Shown here one piece after another: positions 21,972 through 32,254 of a stretch of DNA of 64,000 nucleotides. The DNA comes from Bugulina stolonifera. Lineage: Eukaryota > Bryozoa > Gymnolaemata > Cheilostomatida > Bugulidae. A program made the translations under genes and the position numbers. Location of the stretch: contig OW285196.1 in NCBI GenBank assembly GCA_935421135.1, positions 744,001-808,000 on the forward strand, read 5' to 3'. The notes beneath the pieces were generated by a model, which had not been told where the DNA came from, searched no databases, and saw only the letters and a list, made by a program, of their open reading frames with translations. Positions within the stretch are counted from its first letter, which is position 1. Each line of letters starts with the position of its first letter.

Positions 21972-23938
21972 ATGGGCTGTGCCTGCTGCAAGGAGATGGA
22001 GGAGTACTACTACACAACAGAGTGGGTACAGAAGCCCAACAAACAACAAACCAACGGCATCTCTCCTAGGAGACACGCCTCATCGGTGAGTCCATTCCAC
22101 ATCATTGTCTTCTTGTGTCTACTAGCATGACGCATGTTATATGGTGGTGCATGTAACCTGTGGTATTATATGGTGGCACATGTAACCTATGGTATATAAT
22201 AGTGGTACATGTAACCTGTGGTATATGGTCGTACATGCAACCTGTGGTATATGGTCGTACATATAACCTGTGGTATATGGTCGTACATGCAACCTGTGGT
22301 ATATGGTCGTACATATAACCTGTGGTATATGGTCGTACATGTAAACTGTGGTATATGGTCATACAGTGTACATGTAACCTGTGATATATGGTCGTACATG
22401 TAACCTGTGGTATATGGTGGTACATGTAAACTGTGGTATGTGGTCATACATGTAACCTGTGGTATTTGGTAGTGTATGTAACCGGTGGTATGTGGTGGTG
22501 CATGTAAACTGTGGTATATGGTGGTACATGTAACCGGTGGTATATGGTCATACATGTAACCTGTGGTATTTGGTGGTGCATGTAACCGGTGGTATATGGT
22601 GGTACATGTAACCTGTGGTATGTGGTGGTACATGTAACCTGTGGTATATGGTGGTACATGTAACCTGTGGTATTTGGTGGTGCATGTAACCTGCGGAATT
22701 TGGTGGTGCATGTAACCGGTGGTATATGGTGGTACATGTAAACTGTGGTATATGGTGGTACATGTAACCGGTGGTATGTGGTGGTGCATGTAAACTGTGG
22801 TATTTGGTGGTGCATGTAACCGGTGGCACAAGGTGGTACATGAAACCTGTGGTATTTGGTGGTGCATGTAACCGGTGGTATGCGGTGGTACATGTAACCG
22901 GTGGTATTTGGTGGTACATGTAACCGGTGGTATGCGGTGGTACATGTAAGTTGAGCTGCGTACTGAACTATTAAACTCTGGTGTGCTCTAATGTTAGTAG
23001 GGTTCCGTAGGATGGTTTGGGAAGCCATATCTGTATCCCAAAGTATCATCTACAGCACAGATTCTACCCACAGCTGATGAGGATGAGGTATGTACCTTCC
23101 TACATACTCATACATGTAGGTCTCTATGGCTTCACCTAAACTAACTGATTTGTAGCTCAATGTTCTCTTGCCCTAGGTTTGATGTGTACTTGTGCCTTGG
23201 CCAATCAATGCTGAACCCAAAGGGTGGTTATGAAGATTGCTATATAATTTAGTCCATTTTAACATGTAGCACATTCACAGGTATACCTGTGAATGTGCTA
23301 CAGGTTCCAATAGACTAAATTATATAGCAATTATTATATAGCAATTATTATATAGCAATTATTATATAGCAATTATTATATAGCAATTGTTATTTAGCAA
23401 GTATAATATTCTGGAGAGTCTGGTGGTTACTAGGGTTTGGTAGTAGTTTAGTAGTAGTTTACTTTTACATGTAGCAGGCTGACTAAACTGTTGATCGTTG
23501 CGCTTGCGATATATACTATTTACATAGCTACAGATTAGGTATGTATTACACCACTATACCATATAACATTGGGTGCACCTTGTGCCCCTCATCCTACACT
23601 ATATACTGTTGCTGTAGGAAATTATCTACTTCAACGCTAAGTATGTCCAAGATTCCATCACCGATTCTAAAACTGACGATCATCTAGACTTATTGGCCAC
23701 TGTGATCAGGCCGACTCACAGAAGTATGAGTACGCATACCACTCAGCAGGGCAGCAGAGGTTGGCCGAGTCACATAAAGCAACAAATATCACAGCCGAGT
23801 GTTGACTGGAGGTCACATGCATCCTCAGTTACAGCCAATACTCGCCCTTCAGGTAGAGACTTCAAAACACGAAGGGCCCACAAGACAATAGATCACAAGA
23901 GGTCACTTGGGGTTACAAGAAGTCTTATGGGGCCGTGA
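21972..23938 (+). CDS. Small protein with N-terminal MGCxCC acylation motif (3 exons)
   Basis: Exons 21972-22085, 23001-23087 and 23618-23938 join in phase 0 throughout and give 173 aa. The N-terminus MGCACCKEMEEYYYTTEW has Gly2 for N-myristoylation followed by Cys3, Cys5 and Cys6 for palmitoylation, so a membrane-anchored protein at the cytosolic face is likely. Exon 2 encodes an aromatic stretch (GWFGKPYLYPK) and exon 3 EEIIYFNAKYVQDS, then a Ser/Thr/Arg/His-rich tail. No enzyme motif, transmembrane segment or known domain is visible. Exon 2 must begin after TTAGTAG, because the earlier AG would give an immediate stop. It lies 2.1 kb downstream of the formin on the same strand and converges on the secreted-protein gene. 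Not recognised. A link to the formin's tail is possible but the formin already ends in a stop. Confidence 0.65.
22130..22955. repeat. 26-bp minisatellite, about 31 units, in intron 1 of the MGCxCC gene
   Basis: Units read approximately GTACATGTAACCTGTGGTAT plus ATGGTG, with variants CCGGTGG and TCGTACA. Open frames on the minus strand reflect the unit only. Confidence 0.92.
23237..23400. repeat. 94-bp foldback with a perfect 36-bp palindrome, then a 15-bp repeat
   Basis: GTAGCACATTCACAGGTA (23266-23283) is directly followed by its exact reverse complement (23284-23301). Outside that, TTGCTATATAATTTAGTC (from 23237) is mirrored to 23330 with few mismatches. The right end has then spawned about 5 copies of ATTATTATATAGCAA (23327-23400). 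It lies in intron 2 of the MGCxCC gene. Confidence 0.85.
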
Positions 23939-24049
23939 CAGGTGGTGGCATGGATCTGCAACAGTAACATAGGTACACACGGGGTCATAAAGGGTTATAG
24001 CTAGTCGCATGGGGCCAGGACAGGCCACATGTGACATATTTATGAGATT

Positions 24050-24055
24050 AATAAA
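24050..24055 (+). promoter_or_regulatory. Likely poly(A) signal of the MGCxCC gene
   Basis: AATAAA lies 112 nt after the stop codon at 23938, on the sense strand, before the convergent gene ends at 24425. Confidence 0.55.
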
Positions 24056-24424
24056 ATGTGCTTTACTCTTTTATGTGAATTATTACTTTTGATGTTCTGC
24101 AACGTTATTTGGCATAATGTGTAATGCAGTACAATGTAGTGCAGTGTTTGGTAGTGTAATACAGTAATGCCTTGTGTACTTTTGTAAACAATTGTTATTA
24201 CAAAATATAACTACATAGCGATTTTGGTATTATGATATTACTTATTACTATTGTGTAGTGAGTATAAATAATATGTTGTACAATAGTATATTATGTTGTA
24301 CAATAGTATATTATGTTGTACAATAGTATATTATGTTGTACAATAGTATATTATGTTGCATGACTGATATTACTTTGCAAAGGCTGCATGTATTGCCTGT
24401 CCCCACAATTGTAGTGGGTAGCCA
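24056..24424. other. Gap between two convergent genes
   Basis: AT-rich, with CAGTGTAGT-type words near 24120-24170 and a 21-bp minisatellite (TATTATGTTGTACAATAG, about 4-5 units) at 24265-24358. No gene seen. Confidence 0.7.
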
Positions 24425-27400
24425 CTACCCAACTACCTGTAGACCTAGCTTCTCCATCTTTTTACTGTCTGTCCCATGAGCTGGAATAGTACAGATATCT
24501 GTCAGACAAGACTCGGGAAGCCTGAAGATCTCATTGTCTGGTTGTCGAGAGGTTGGACAGCTCTTGACCTCCAAATCCAGAGTGTGACCATTATAGATAG
24601 AGCAGTTGCTTGCCTGTAACAGTGTGTGCTATAACACATGCTATACACAGTGTGTGCTGTAAAACATGCTATACACAGTGTGTGCTATAAGACATGCTAT
24701 ACCCAGTGTGTGCTATAAGACATGCTATACACAGTGTGTGCTATAAGACATGCTATACACAGTGTGTGCTATAAGACATGCTATACCCAGTGTGTGCTAT
24801 AAGACATGCTATACACAGTGTGTGCTGTAAGACATGCTATACACAATGTGTGCTATAAGACATGCTATACACAGTGTGTACTATAAGACATGCTATACAC
24901 AGTGTGTGCTATAAGACATGCTATACCCAGTGTGTGCTATAAGACATGCTATACACAGTGTGTGCTGTAAGACATGCTATACACAATGTGTGCTATAAGA
25001 CATGCTATACACAGTGTGTGCTGTAAGACATGCTATACACAATGTGTGCTATAAGACATGCTATACACAGTGTGTACTATAAGACATGCTATACACAGTG
25101 TGTGCTATAAGACATGCTATACACAGTGTGTGCTATAAGACATGCTATACACAGTGTGTGCTGTAAGACATGCTATACACAATGTGTGCTATAAGACATG
25201 CTATACACAGTGTGTGCTGTAAAACGTGCTATACACAGTGTGTACTATAAAAAATGCTATACACAGTGTGTGCTATAAGACATGCTATACACAGTGTGTG
25301 CTGTAAAACGTGCTATACACAGTGTGTACTATAAAACATGCTATACACAGTGTGTGCTATAAGACATGCTATACACAGTGTGTACTATAAGACATGCTAT
25401 ACACAGTGTGTACTATAAGACATGCTATACACAGTGTGTACTATAAGAGATGCTATACACAGTGTGTGCTGTAAGACATGCTATACCCAGTGTGTGCTAT
25501 AAGACATGCTCTACACAGTGTGTGCTGTACTTTGAAACAAGTCTCTGACTGCTCAAAGATAATTCCTTGCTAAAAATACATCATTTATGAAAAAAGTGGC
25601 CAAACCCCTTAACATTAACAGGATACTAACATAGTTAGTAATGAGTGAAACAGTGCCTTGCTGGTTCATCTGTGGCCAATCATCGTAAGTGTAGGATCTT
25701 GTGACGTGTGGTACACATTCTATAAATACAGTGTACACATTCTATAAAAAATACAGTGTACACATTCCATAAATACAGTGTACACACTATAATAGTACAG
25801 TGTAATCATTCCATAAATACAGTGTACACATTCCATAAATACAGCGTACACATTCTATAGATACAGTGTACACACTATCAATACATTGTTTTCATTCTAT
25901 AAATATAGTGGATTCATTCTACATGTATGTAGTGTACACATTCTATGAATACAGTGGATTCATTCTACATGTATGTAGTGTACATATTCTATAAAAAATA
26001 CAGTGTACACATTCCATAAACACAGTGTACACATTCCATAAATACAGCGTACACACTAATGGTACAGTGTATTCATTCTATAATAGTACAGTGTATTCAT
26101 TCTATAATAGTACAGTGTATTCATTCTATAATAGTACAGTGTATTCATTCTATAATACTGTAAATAACACAGTGTTGATCCTCTACAAATACACTGAACA
26201 CTATCTATTGCATAAGGATTAGCTGATGCCTGTTATTTAACTCCAACTCCACACAGATTAAGCATTTGCCCAACGGTTACCCTAGATAGTCCACTTTTGC
26301 TGGTTCACAAGCCACTATTTACATGGTACTATCCTTAGTAGACCTATAGACTATATATGATATTAGACTAACAACACGTCCACACACTATTTACATGGTA
26401 CTATCCTTAGTAGACCTATAGACTATATATGATATTAGACTAACAACACGTCCACACACTATTTACATGGTACTATCCTTAGTAGACCTATAGACTATAT
26501 ATGATATTAGACTAACAACACGTCCACACACTATTTACATGGTACTATCCTTAGTAGACCTATAGACTATATATGATATTAGACTAACAACACGTCCACA
26601 CAAATGTATAAAACTGCGGTACATTCATTGCACTTAAAAACACATACATGTAGATGTACAGTAGCACAGCCAGCTGAGTAGTTGAAAGCCCAAGCGAATG
26701 AATAAAAGAGGAAGCCTCTTGAAAACTAAACAAATATATCAGGTGATCAGATCACGTGTTCCAATAAAACGGCTGATAGCGTGTTGCGAATGACAACAAA
26801 TTCACTAGAAATATTGTGAGGGTAACCACGAGGGTAAACAGTGCAGATGAATGGTAAAAAGTCTTATCCTAAATTATGCATCTACTGGCAACTAACTACT
26901 AAATTGTGTGCCTGCACTAAACTGGCTACCACTAGTCACCAATGGTGGCAAAAGGCAATATACATACTATTACATGTGCACATGTAATACTACGTACATA
27001 TGTAACACTATGTACATAGTATTACATATGCACATGTAATACTTGAAATGCGAGACACTTTATACAATCTACTATAATATGCACTGACCTGGTGAGGGAG
27101 GACAAAGTGCCAGTATCTGTTCATAGTCTGAGTCACTTCTTTTACCTTCATCATCAAAGAGCACAGGCTGGACCCAAGTCTTGGTCCGACTGCATAATAC
27201 CTTGGATGTATTGGTGGATAGCTAAACAGTGATAGGGGGATAGTTGACTATAATACTATACACTATAATAAACTAAACGCTATATACATGTACATGCACT
27301 ATACACTATATACCATACACTATAATATTATACTACACTATGCACTATATACTATATCATGCACTATAATATTATACTTACACTAATGTTGTACCACTTG

Positions 27401-28732
27401 TCACCTTCTCTCTCGTCCCACCAAGTATCAAACCTAACAGATAGTTTATGAGAGCAAGGTTCTTCTACTAAGTCAGCAGTTGGCTGGTTCTTGCTGCATT
27501 CACCTACAATGTAACATACATACAACTACAAGTACATATTATATGTATGTGAGTATGTATGTACAAATGTACCTTACACTGTATATTGAAATCAACACTA
27601 ACATACATTTGAGTCTGCGCAAATTGCATTACACAGAACACGTTTTACTTCCACCAACCTGTTTGGTTCTTGAGGAGTGCCAATAGTTTCTCAGTGGTGG
27701 CAAGTGCCTCTTTGACGGTGACACTATCAGGACCTGTCTTCCTGCGAGCATAGAAACAATATATATGTAAAGCTATATAGTACAACCGACAGAATATGCT
27801 GGAGACAGAGAGAGTCTCAAAACTCATGCAGGCTGGCAGCAAGGCAGCGAGGCTAACAACCAACATGCGACGACACTTCTGTCATACATGCATTATTGCA
27901 ATCCCCAGACAGAGAGTTTTACCCGTAGATAACGAAATCCTAGTTTGGAGTTTTCACAATATTAAACATCTACACAGCAGGATGTTCAGAGTGAAAGAAA
28001 ATTGATCTCAGATTTTAACCTTCGGTAGACTACACTGCAGTAGAGTGACCGGTAGACTGACCGGTAAACTGACCGGTATGAACCTACGTAGGCCAGTCCA
28101 AGGTTCCATGAAGACACAAATTTTGCTATGAGTACGTGTATGTGGAGATGTGCGCTGACTATACTACTTATGAGTACATGTATGTGGGATAGCATTAAGC
28201 ATTTACTCTATGCTCTTTATGCTGTAAGACTATATTTATATTAGTGCTGCATAAACTGACTATTTCATGCATGTGCAGGGATATATTACTGATATATTAC
28301 TGGCATATTGCTGGTATATTACTGGTGTACTACTGGTATATTACTGGTGTACTACTGGTGTATTACTGATATATTACTGGTATATTACTGGTGTAATACT
28401 GATATATTACCGGTATATTACTGGCGCATTACTTGTATATTACTGGCACATTACTGGCATATTACTGGTATATTACTGGTATATTACTGTATATTACTGT
28501 ATATTACTGTATATTACTGGTATATTATTGGTATATTACTGGTATATCACTAGAGTTGTTTTGATACTGACATGCAGCTCTCCATCAACCTATCAAATGT
28601 TCCCTTCAGCTCCACTATGTTGGTGTCCAGCTGTTTCTTCATCATCTTCCATGGTTTTACCGGAGAACCACTTGACTCGGTGTATCCAATGTTAGCAGCC
28701 ATTAGAAAGAGGAGGAGGGTGTGTGAAAGCAT
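24425..28732 (-). CDS. Secreted Cys-containing protein, 6-exon model
   Basis: Minus-strand exons 28732-28572, 27741-27659, 27503-27382, 27221-27089, 25719-25631 and 24613-24425 join with matching phase and give 258 aa ending in TAG. The start MLSHTLLLFLMAANIGYTES is a typical signal peptide, so the product is probably secreted. The mature part begins with a helical, Lys-rich stretch (KPWKMMKKQLDTNIVELK), then has scattered Cys (about 10) with KLSVRFDTWWDEREGDKWYN, SYTYDDWPQMNQQGTVSL and NCSIYNGHTLDLEVKSCP, and N-glycosylation sequons (NIS, NTS, NCS). The all-Cys-in-pairs look suggests disulfides. No transmembrane segment or known domain was recognised. The acceptor of the exon at 25719 (TTTATAG|AATGTGTAC) lies inside a minisatellite. 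Start: first in-frame ATG, supported by the signal peptide. Confidence 0.72.
24625..25530. repeat. 28-bp minisatellite, about 32 units
   Basis: Units contain CAGTGTGTGCTATAAGACAT and GCTATACA, with an exact 28-bp period over most of the array. It fills the last intron of the secreted-protein gene and starts about 10 bp from the acceptor of its last exon. Confidence 0.93.
25531..25614 (+). repeat. SINE tail fragment related to the SINE at 471
   Basis: AGTCTCTGACTGCTCAAAGA followed by ATTCCTTGC, AAAATACATCAT and GTGGCCAAAC matches the tail at about 567-650. No tRNA-like head is attached, so this is a 5'-truncated or separate copy. It lies 16 bp from a coding exon. Confidence 0.7.
25715..26165 (-). 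repeat. 22-bp minisatellite that copies a 3' splice site
   Basis: On the minus strand the unit reads AATGTGTACACTGTATTTATAG. The working acceptor of the exon at 25719 is TATTTATAG|AATGTGTAC, so the exon start and the acceptor are one end of the array. About 15-20 degenerate copies follow, several keeping the TATAG|AATG phrase. Confidence 0.85.
26310..26605. repeat. 72-bp tandem repeat, 4 copies
   Basis: Copies start at 26314, 26386, 26458 and 26530 (ACTATTTACATGGTACTATC) and appear identical by eye, which suggests recent expansion. It sits in intron 4 of the secreted-protein gene. 26606-27088 is AT-rich with a TACATAGTATTACATATG palindromic stretch near 27000 and no exon that I can support. 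Confidence 0.92.
28270..28556. repeat. Degenerate 11/12-bp repeat (TATTACTGG)
   Basis: About 25 copies of TATATTACTGG and variants in the first intron of the minus-strand secreted-protein gene. Confidence 0.88.
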
Positions 28733-30389
28733 GGTGAGCTGGTAGATTCTGTTCCCATACTCTACCAAGTGCCTACAATGTTTGTGAGGCAGTGCATGGG
28801 AACGTACACCTGCTATTTCTTATCAACATCAATAGAATGCTGTTCAGTGTACACATGCTGTGGAGTGCATGCTTCACACAATTAGTGTGTGTGTTGCGTG
28901 CACACGTTACAGTTACACTGTACACCACATTACACTGTACACCACATTACACTGTACACCACATTACACTGTACACCACATTACACTGTATACTGCACAT
29001 AATTTACTTGTCTGATACAGATTCTGGACCGGTATTACGCATTGCCTATAGAGCTATGCCAATGGACAACATAGTCGCTCTGTCGAAGCCCAAGGTCTCT
29101 GCGTAGAGCGTATAGTACAGTTCAACCTGCAAATAATTTCATCTTGTGTAACTCTTGGCTACAATTAGCACATATCCAACATTCAATAGATGACTTCTAT
29201 TTGCCACTCAAAGGCCCACCATACAATATATAGTACAACAAAGAACAATTATATCGTACAATATCTGAATATCGCACAACATCATCCAATATCATACAGT
29301 AGACTCTACAGTGTAGTACAACATAGTGAAATATAGTACGGTGGATATATTGTAGTACAATAGGTTTGCCTTCCTTTTATACGAAATACTTTTTCTTGCA
29401 AGAAAAATCCTTTGTGGGCAGCCAGGGACTTGGCACCACACCTGCAGACATAGCCTTAGCCCTGACTAGGTTTGAACCCAAGGCTGTATTGTAGACTTCT
29501 CTCCCCATACTTGTAGCTGATAGGGAATGACGTGGATAGACTTGTGCATACAGCTCAGTGGATACGCTGTTTATACATTCATTTAGACAGGATTAAGGTA
29601 ATATAATACTATGTACGTATAACTTTCACACTTGTGATGGTATTAAACAGATTGATCACAGGTGGAATGTTTAGGTAGGTATAATCTCACTTACTAAATG
29701 ATATAGACATACAGAGAACTGTGCTACCATTGTTTATTTTGACGTAACACAGTGCTCTGTTTAGTAACATAGAAATTGAAGAGCTTTACAAGAGAATGTT
29801 AAACACAGTAGATGGGCAAACATCACAAGGTTAAGTTGACGTAATTGGTATCGAGTCCTTAATAAGCCTAAGCCAATCAACATTCAGTATACACTATTCC
29901 AGACGTCTTGTCGTACATCTGGAACATTGCCATAATCTAAGCTGGTCTTGCAGCCATTCCGGCAGGCGTTTCAGCGCATGGCCATGCTTCTTTGTTAGAC
30001 TATGGCTAAGCACATGATAATATAACATTGTTATAGTGATGCCCCATAGATTGCCATGCAGAATAACGTTACAACTCCACAGGAATTACCCGACGCTTCT
30101 CCTTATGCCCCGATATTCCACTGAGCATGCACGGCCTTTAATGGTCACAGCACCACTAGTCTGTCAGTGTATAAATAACACTCCAAGCCAATGGTAGTTC
30201 CAAGTCAAAATAGCACAACAATTTTGATGATGTAGCGTAACAAATAATGTAGATTGTAGTGTCCGGGAATACATAGATGTCTTGATAAGAACTTGAGTAC
30301 TGCCACTATTTATTCAAAAATTAGAAATTGGGAATGGACCAATAATTTGCTAGTTATGTGATTAGAACCAATAAGAGTAATTGCAGTTA

Positions 30390-30495
30390 AAGCACACGTC
30401 ACAAGAACCAATGAAAGAAAGCACACGTCACAAGAACCAATGAAAGCACACGTCACAAGAACCAATGAAAGCACACGTCACAAGAACCAATGAAA
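30390..30495. repeat. 25-bp tandem repeat, about 4-5 copies
   Basis: AGCACACGTCACAAGAACCAATGAA is repeated; one copy carries a 4-bp GAAA extension. The unit contains a CACGTCA word and a CCAAT box. Confidence 0.88.
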
Positions 30496-31764
30496 GCACT
30501 GACAACAAATCCACAAAAAGACCAGAGGTCTCCACATGTTACTGTTGTAAACAGGAAATGAGAAATGGCCGCTAGGAGCTGCATATAATATCTCGTTATG
30601 ATTGTTTAAACTACTATAATAGAAAGAGTTCAGCATTCCCATATTCCACATAAGCTGAGCATGCATACATCACGGCATTATTTGTAGGCTCCAGATCCGA
30701 AGTTCTGGTTCAGTTGGATTCTAGAGTGCAATTATAACTACTTACTTAACTACTTATATCTCTTTATATGACTGTATGCTCTTCATCTTTGGTCAAAACT
30801 TACAGGACTGCCTACAATTCTTCCAGCCTAGGTCTGTAGTATTAGTCATGCAGCTCTGACCTGCAAACAAGGGTCAGTCCTATACATGCTATAATAATCG
30901 CATGGCCAGTTGTACAGGTCATAGCCTGAGGTCTCTGTTGACAATCTAGTATAAGTCAGGTCGGCCTTAGGCTTTAGGTTTATGCTTGGATTTCAGTGTA
31001 TGTTGGCCTACATGTTACCTGCAGGAGAAAATTACAATATTATTATATTAAACTATTTAGTACCTTTGTGTGTATTGTGGTATTACTATGATTGTATAAT
31101 CCATATATTATATTATTTATGAATACTGTACAGTGTGTATGTAAAGTTAGTGCATCTAGTATAAGTATAAGACATTTTGTAACTATCTCTGCATTTTTTT
31201 GTATTTTGCAACCATGCACCATTATTATGCCCACATCGCAATCCTTCACACGATCTATAGGGCTGACTTTTTTGCATTGACCCTTGAGTGCCTCACATCA
31301 TATCCTAATCACCCTCCTGATGTCCTGTCATACCTTGAATAATTGCATATACATGTAATTCTTTTTATGGGCGATTTATGTAGGTCCACCTCTCATCGGC
31401 CCCCACTGGACCCCAAATGGAAATGATTTTACTATAAAAGAAGAGCAAATTTCTGTGTTGAATCATTGCTGCTGTGATTCTAATAGAGTACCTATGCACA
31501 GATAAACGCAGACGGCACATTCGGACCTGTTGGTTGTGATAAACACAAGGCATACTCGTATAGCTGCATCGTTAGTTGCGTGTAAAGAACCAGGATGGTA
31601 TCCTCACTCTTGTACTATAATATAAAAAAAGTACTATTGAGTGGCATTATGACCGAACCAACTTTCTTGACATCATGTCACTAAAGGCTTGTTCCAGAGC
31701 AAATCAGCCCGTTTGTTTGCATATGCCAAGACCAACATGTTGGTCTTTTCAGTTACAGCGTCAC

Positions 31765-31808
31765 AGGGTACTGTTGTAGTTGTAATTGTAATTGTAATTG
31801 TAATTGTA

Positions 31809-31878
<70 letters not shown>

Positions 31879-31903
31879 TGTGTGTGTGTGTGTGTGTGTG
31901 ATT
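31765..31903. repeat. Microsatellite (ATTGTA)n then (GT)n
   Basis: About 6 ATTGTA units pass into an almost pure (GT)n tract of about 90 bp. Confidence 0.95.
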
Positions 31904-32203
31904 TCCATAGCTAAATACACCTCTACTAATGGAATATTTAACCCTCATTGCTTTTCATTTTCAGCTTGAAAAATCTGAGTCTGCTGCATAATAAAACACC
32001 GTACGGCTAAGGCTAACTGTTGAAGAATCCTAATTTTGTCGTCAAACCTAGCAAGTGGGTAGGTGAGATAGAGTAAAAAGGTCAACTCACTGAAAATATT
32101 GTAATGCTTGATTTTTCAGATTGCAGCTCCTTATGAACCTCCTCTAGGAAAATGTGAGCTGCAGTGTTTACTCTAGATTAAGTATTTGAAGTAGGCCAAC
32201 TAT

Positions 32204-32211
32204 TATAAATA
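32204..32211 (+). promoter_or_regulatory. TATA box of the KPKWKKN/GS-rich secreted-protein gene
   Basis: TATAAATA lies 51 bp upstream of the ATG at 32255. A start of transcription about 30 bp downstream would give a 5' leader of about 20 nt. Confidence 0.6.
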
Positions 32212-32254
32212 GTGTGTGTAGACTGTAACACATCAGACACTTGTCAGCCTCAGG

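Larger units (their letters stand above)
28733..32203. other. Intergenic stretch between two divergent secreted-protein genes
   Basis: Contains a 17-bp repeat (ACACTGTACACCACATT, 28910-28990), an isolated tRNA B-box-like GGTTTGAACCC (29470-29480; reverse-strand GGGTTCAAACC), a 25-bp repeat at 30390-30495 and an (ATTGTA)n-(GT)n microsatellite at 31765-31900. Short open frames here lack start context, splice consistency or domains. I call no gene. Confidence 0.6.

Noticed and set aside
24625..25530. CRISPR-like regular repeat
   Set aside because: Units are head to tail with no spacers; it is a minisatellite in animal DNA. The same holds for all other arrays in the window.
31673..31948. Frame with a His-Thr run
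   Set aside because: Translation of a (GT)n microsatellite.
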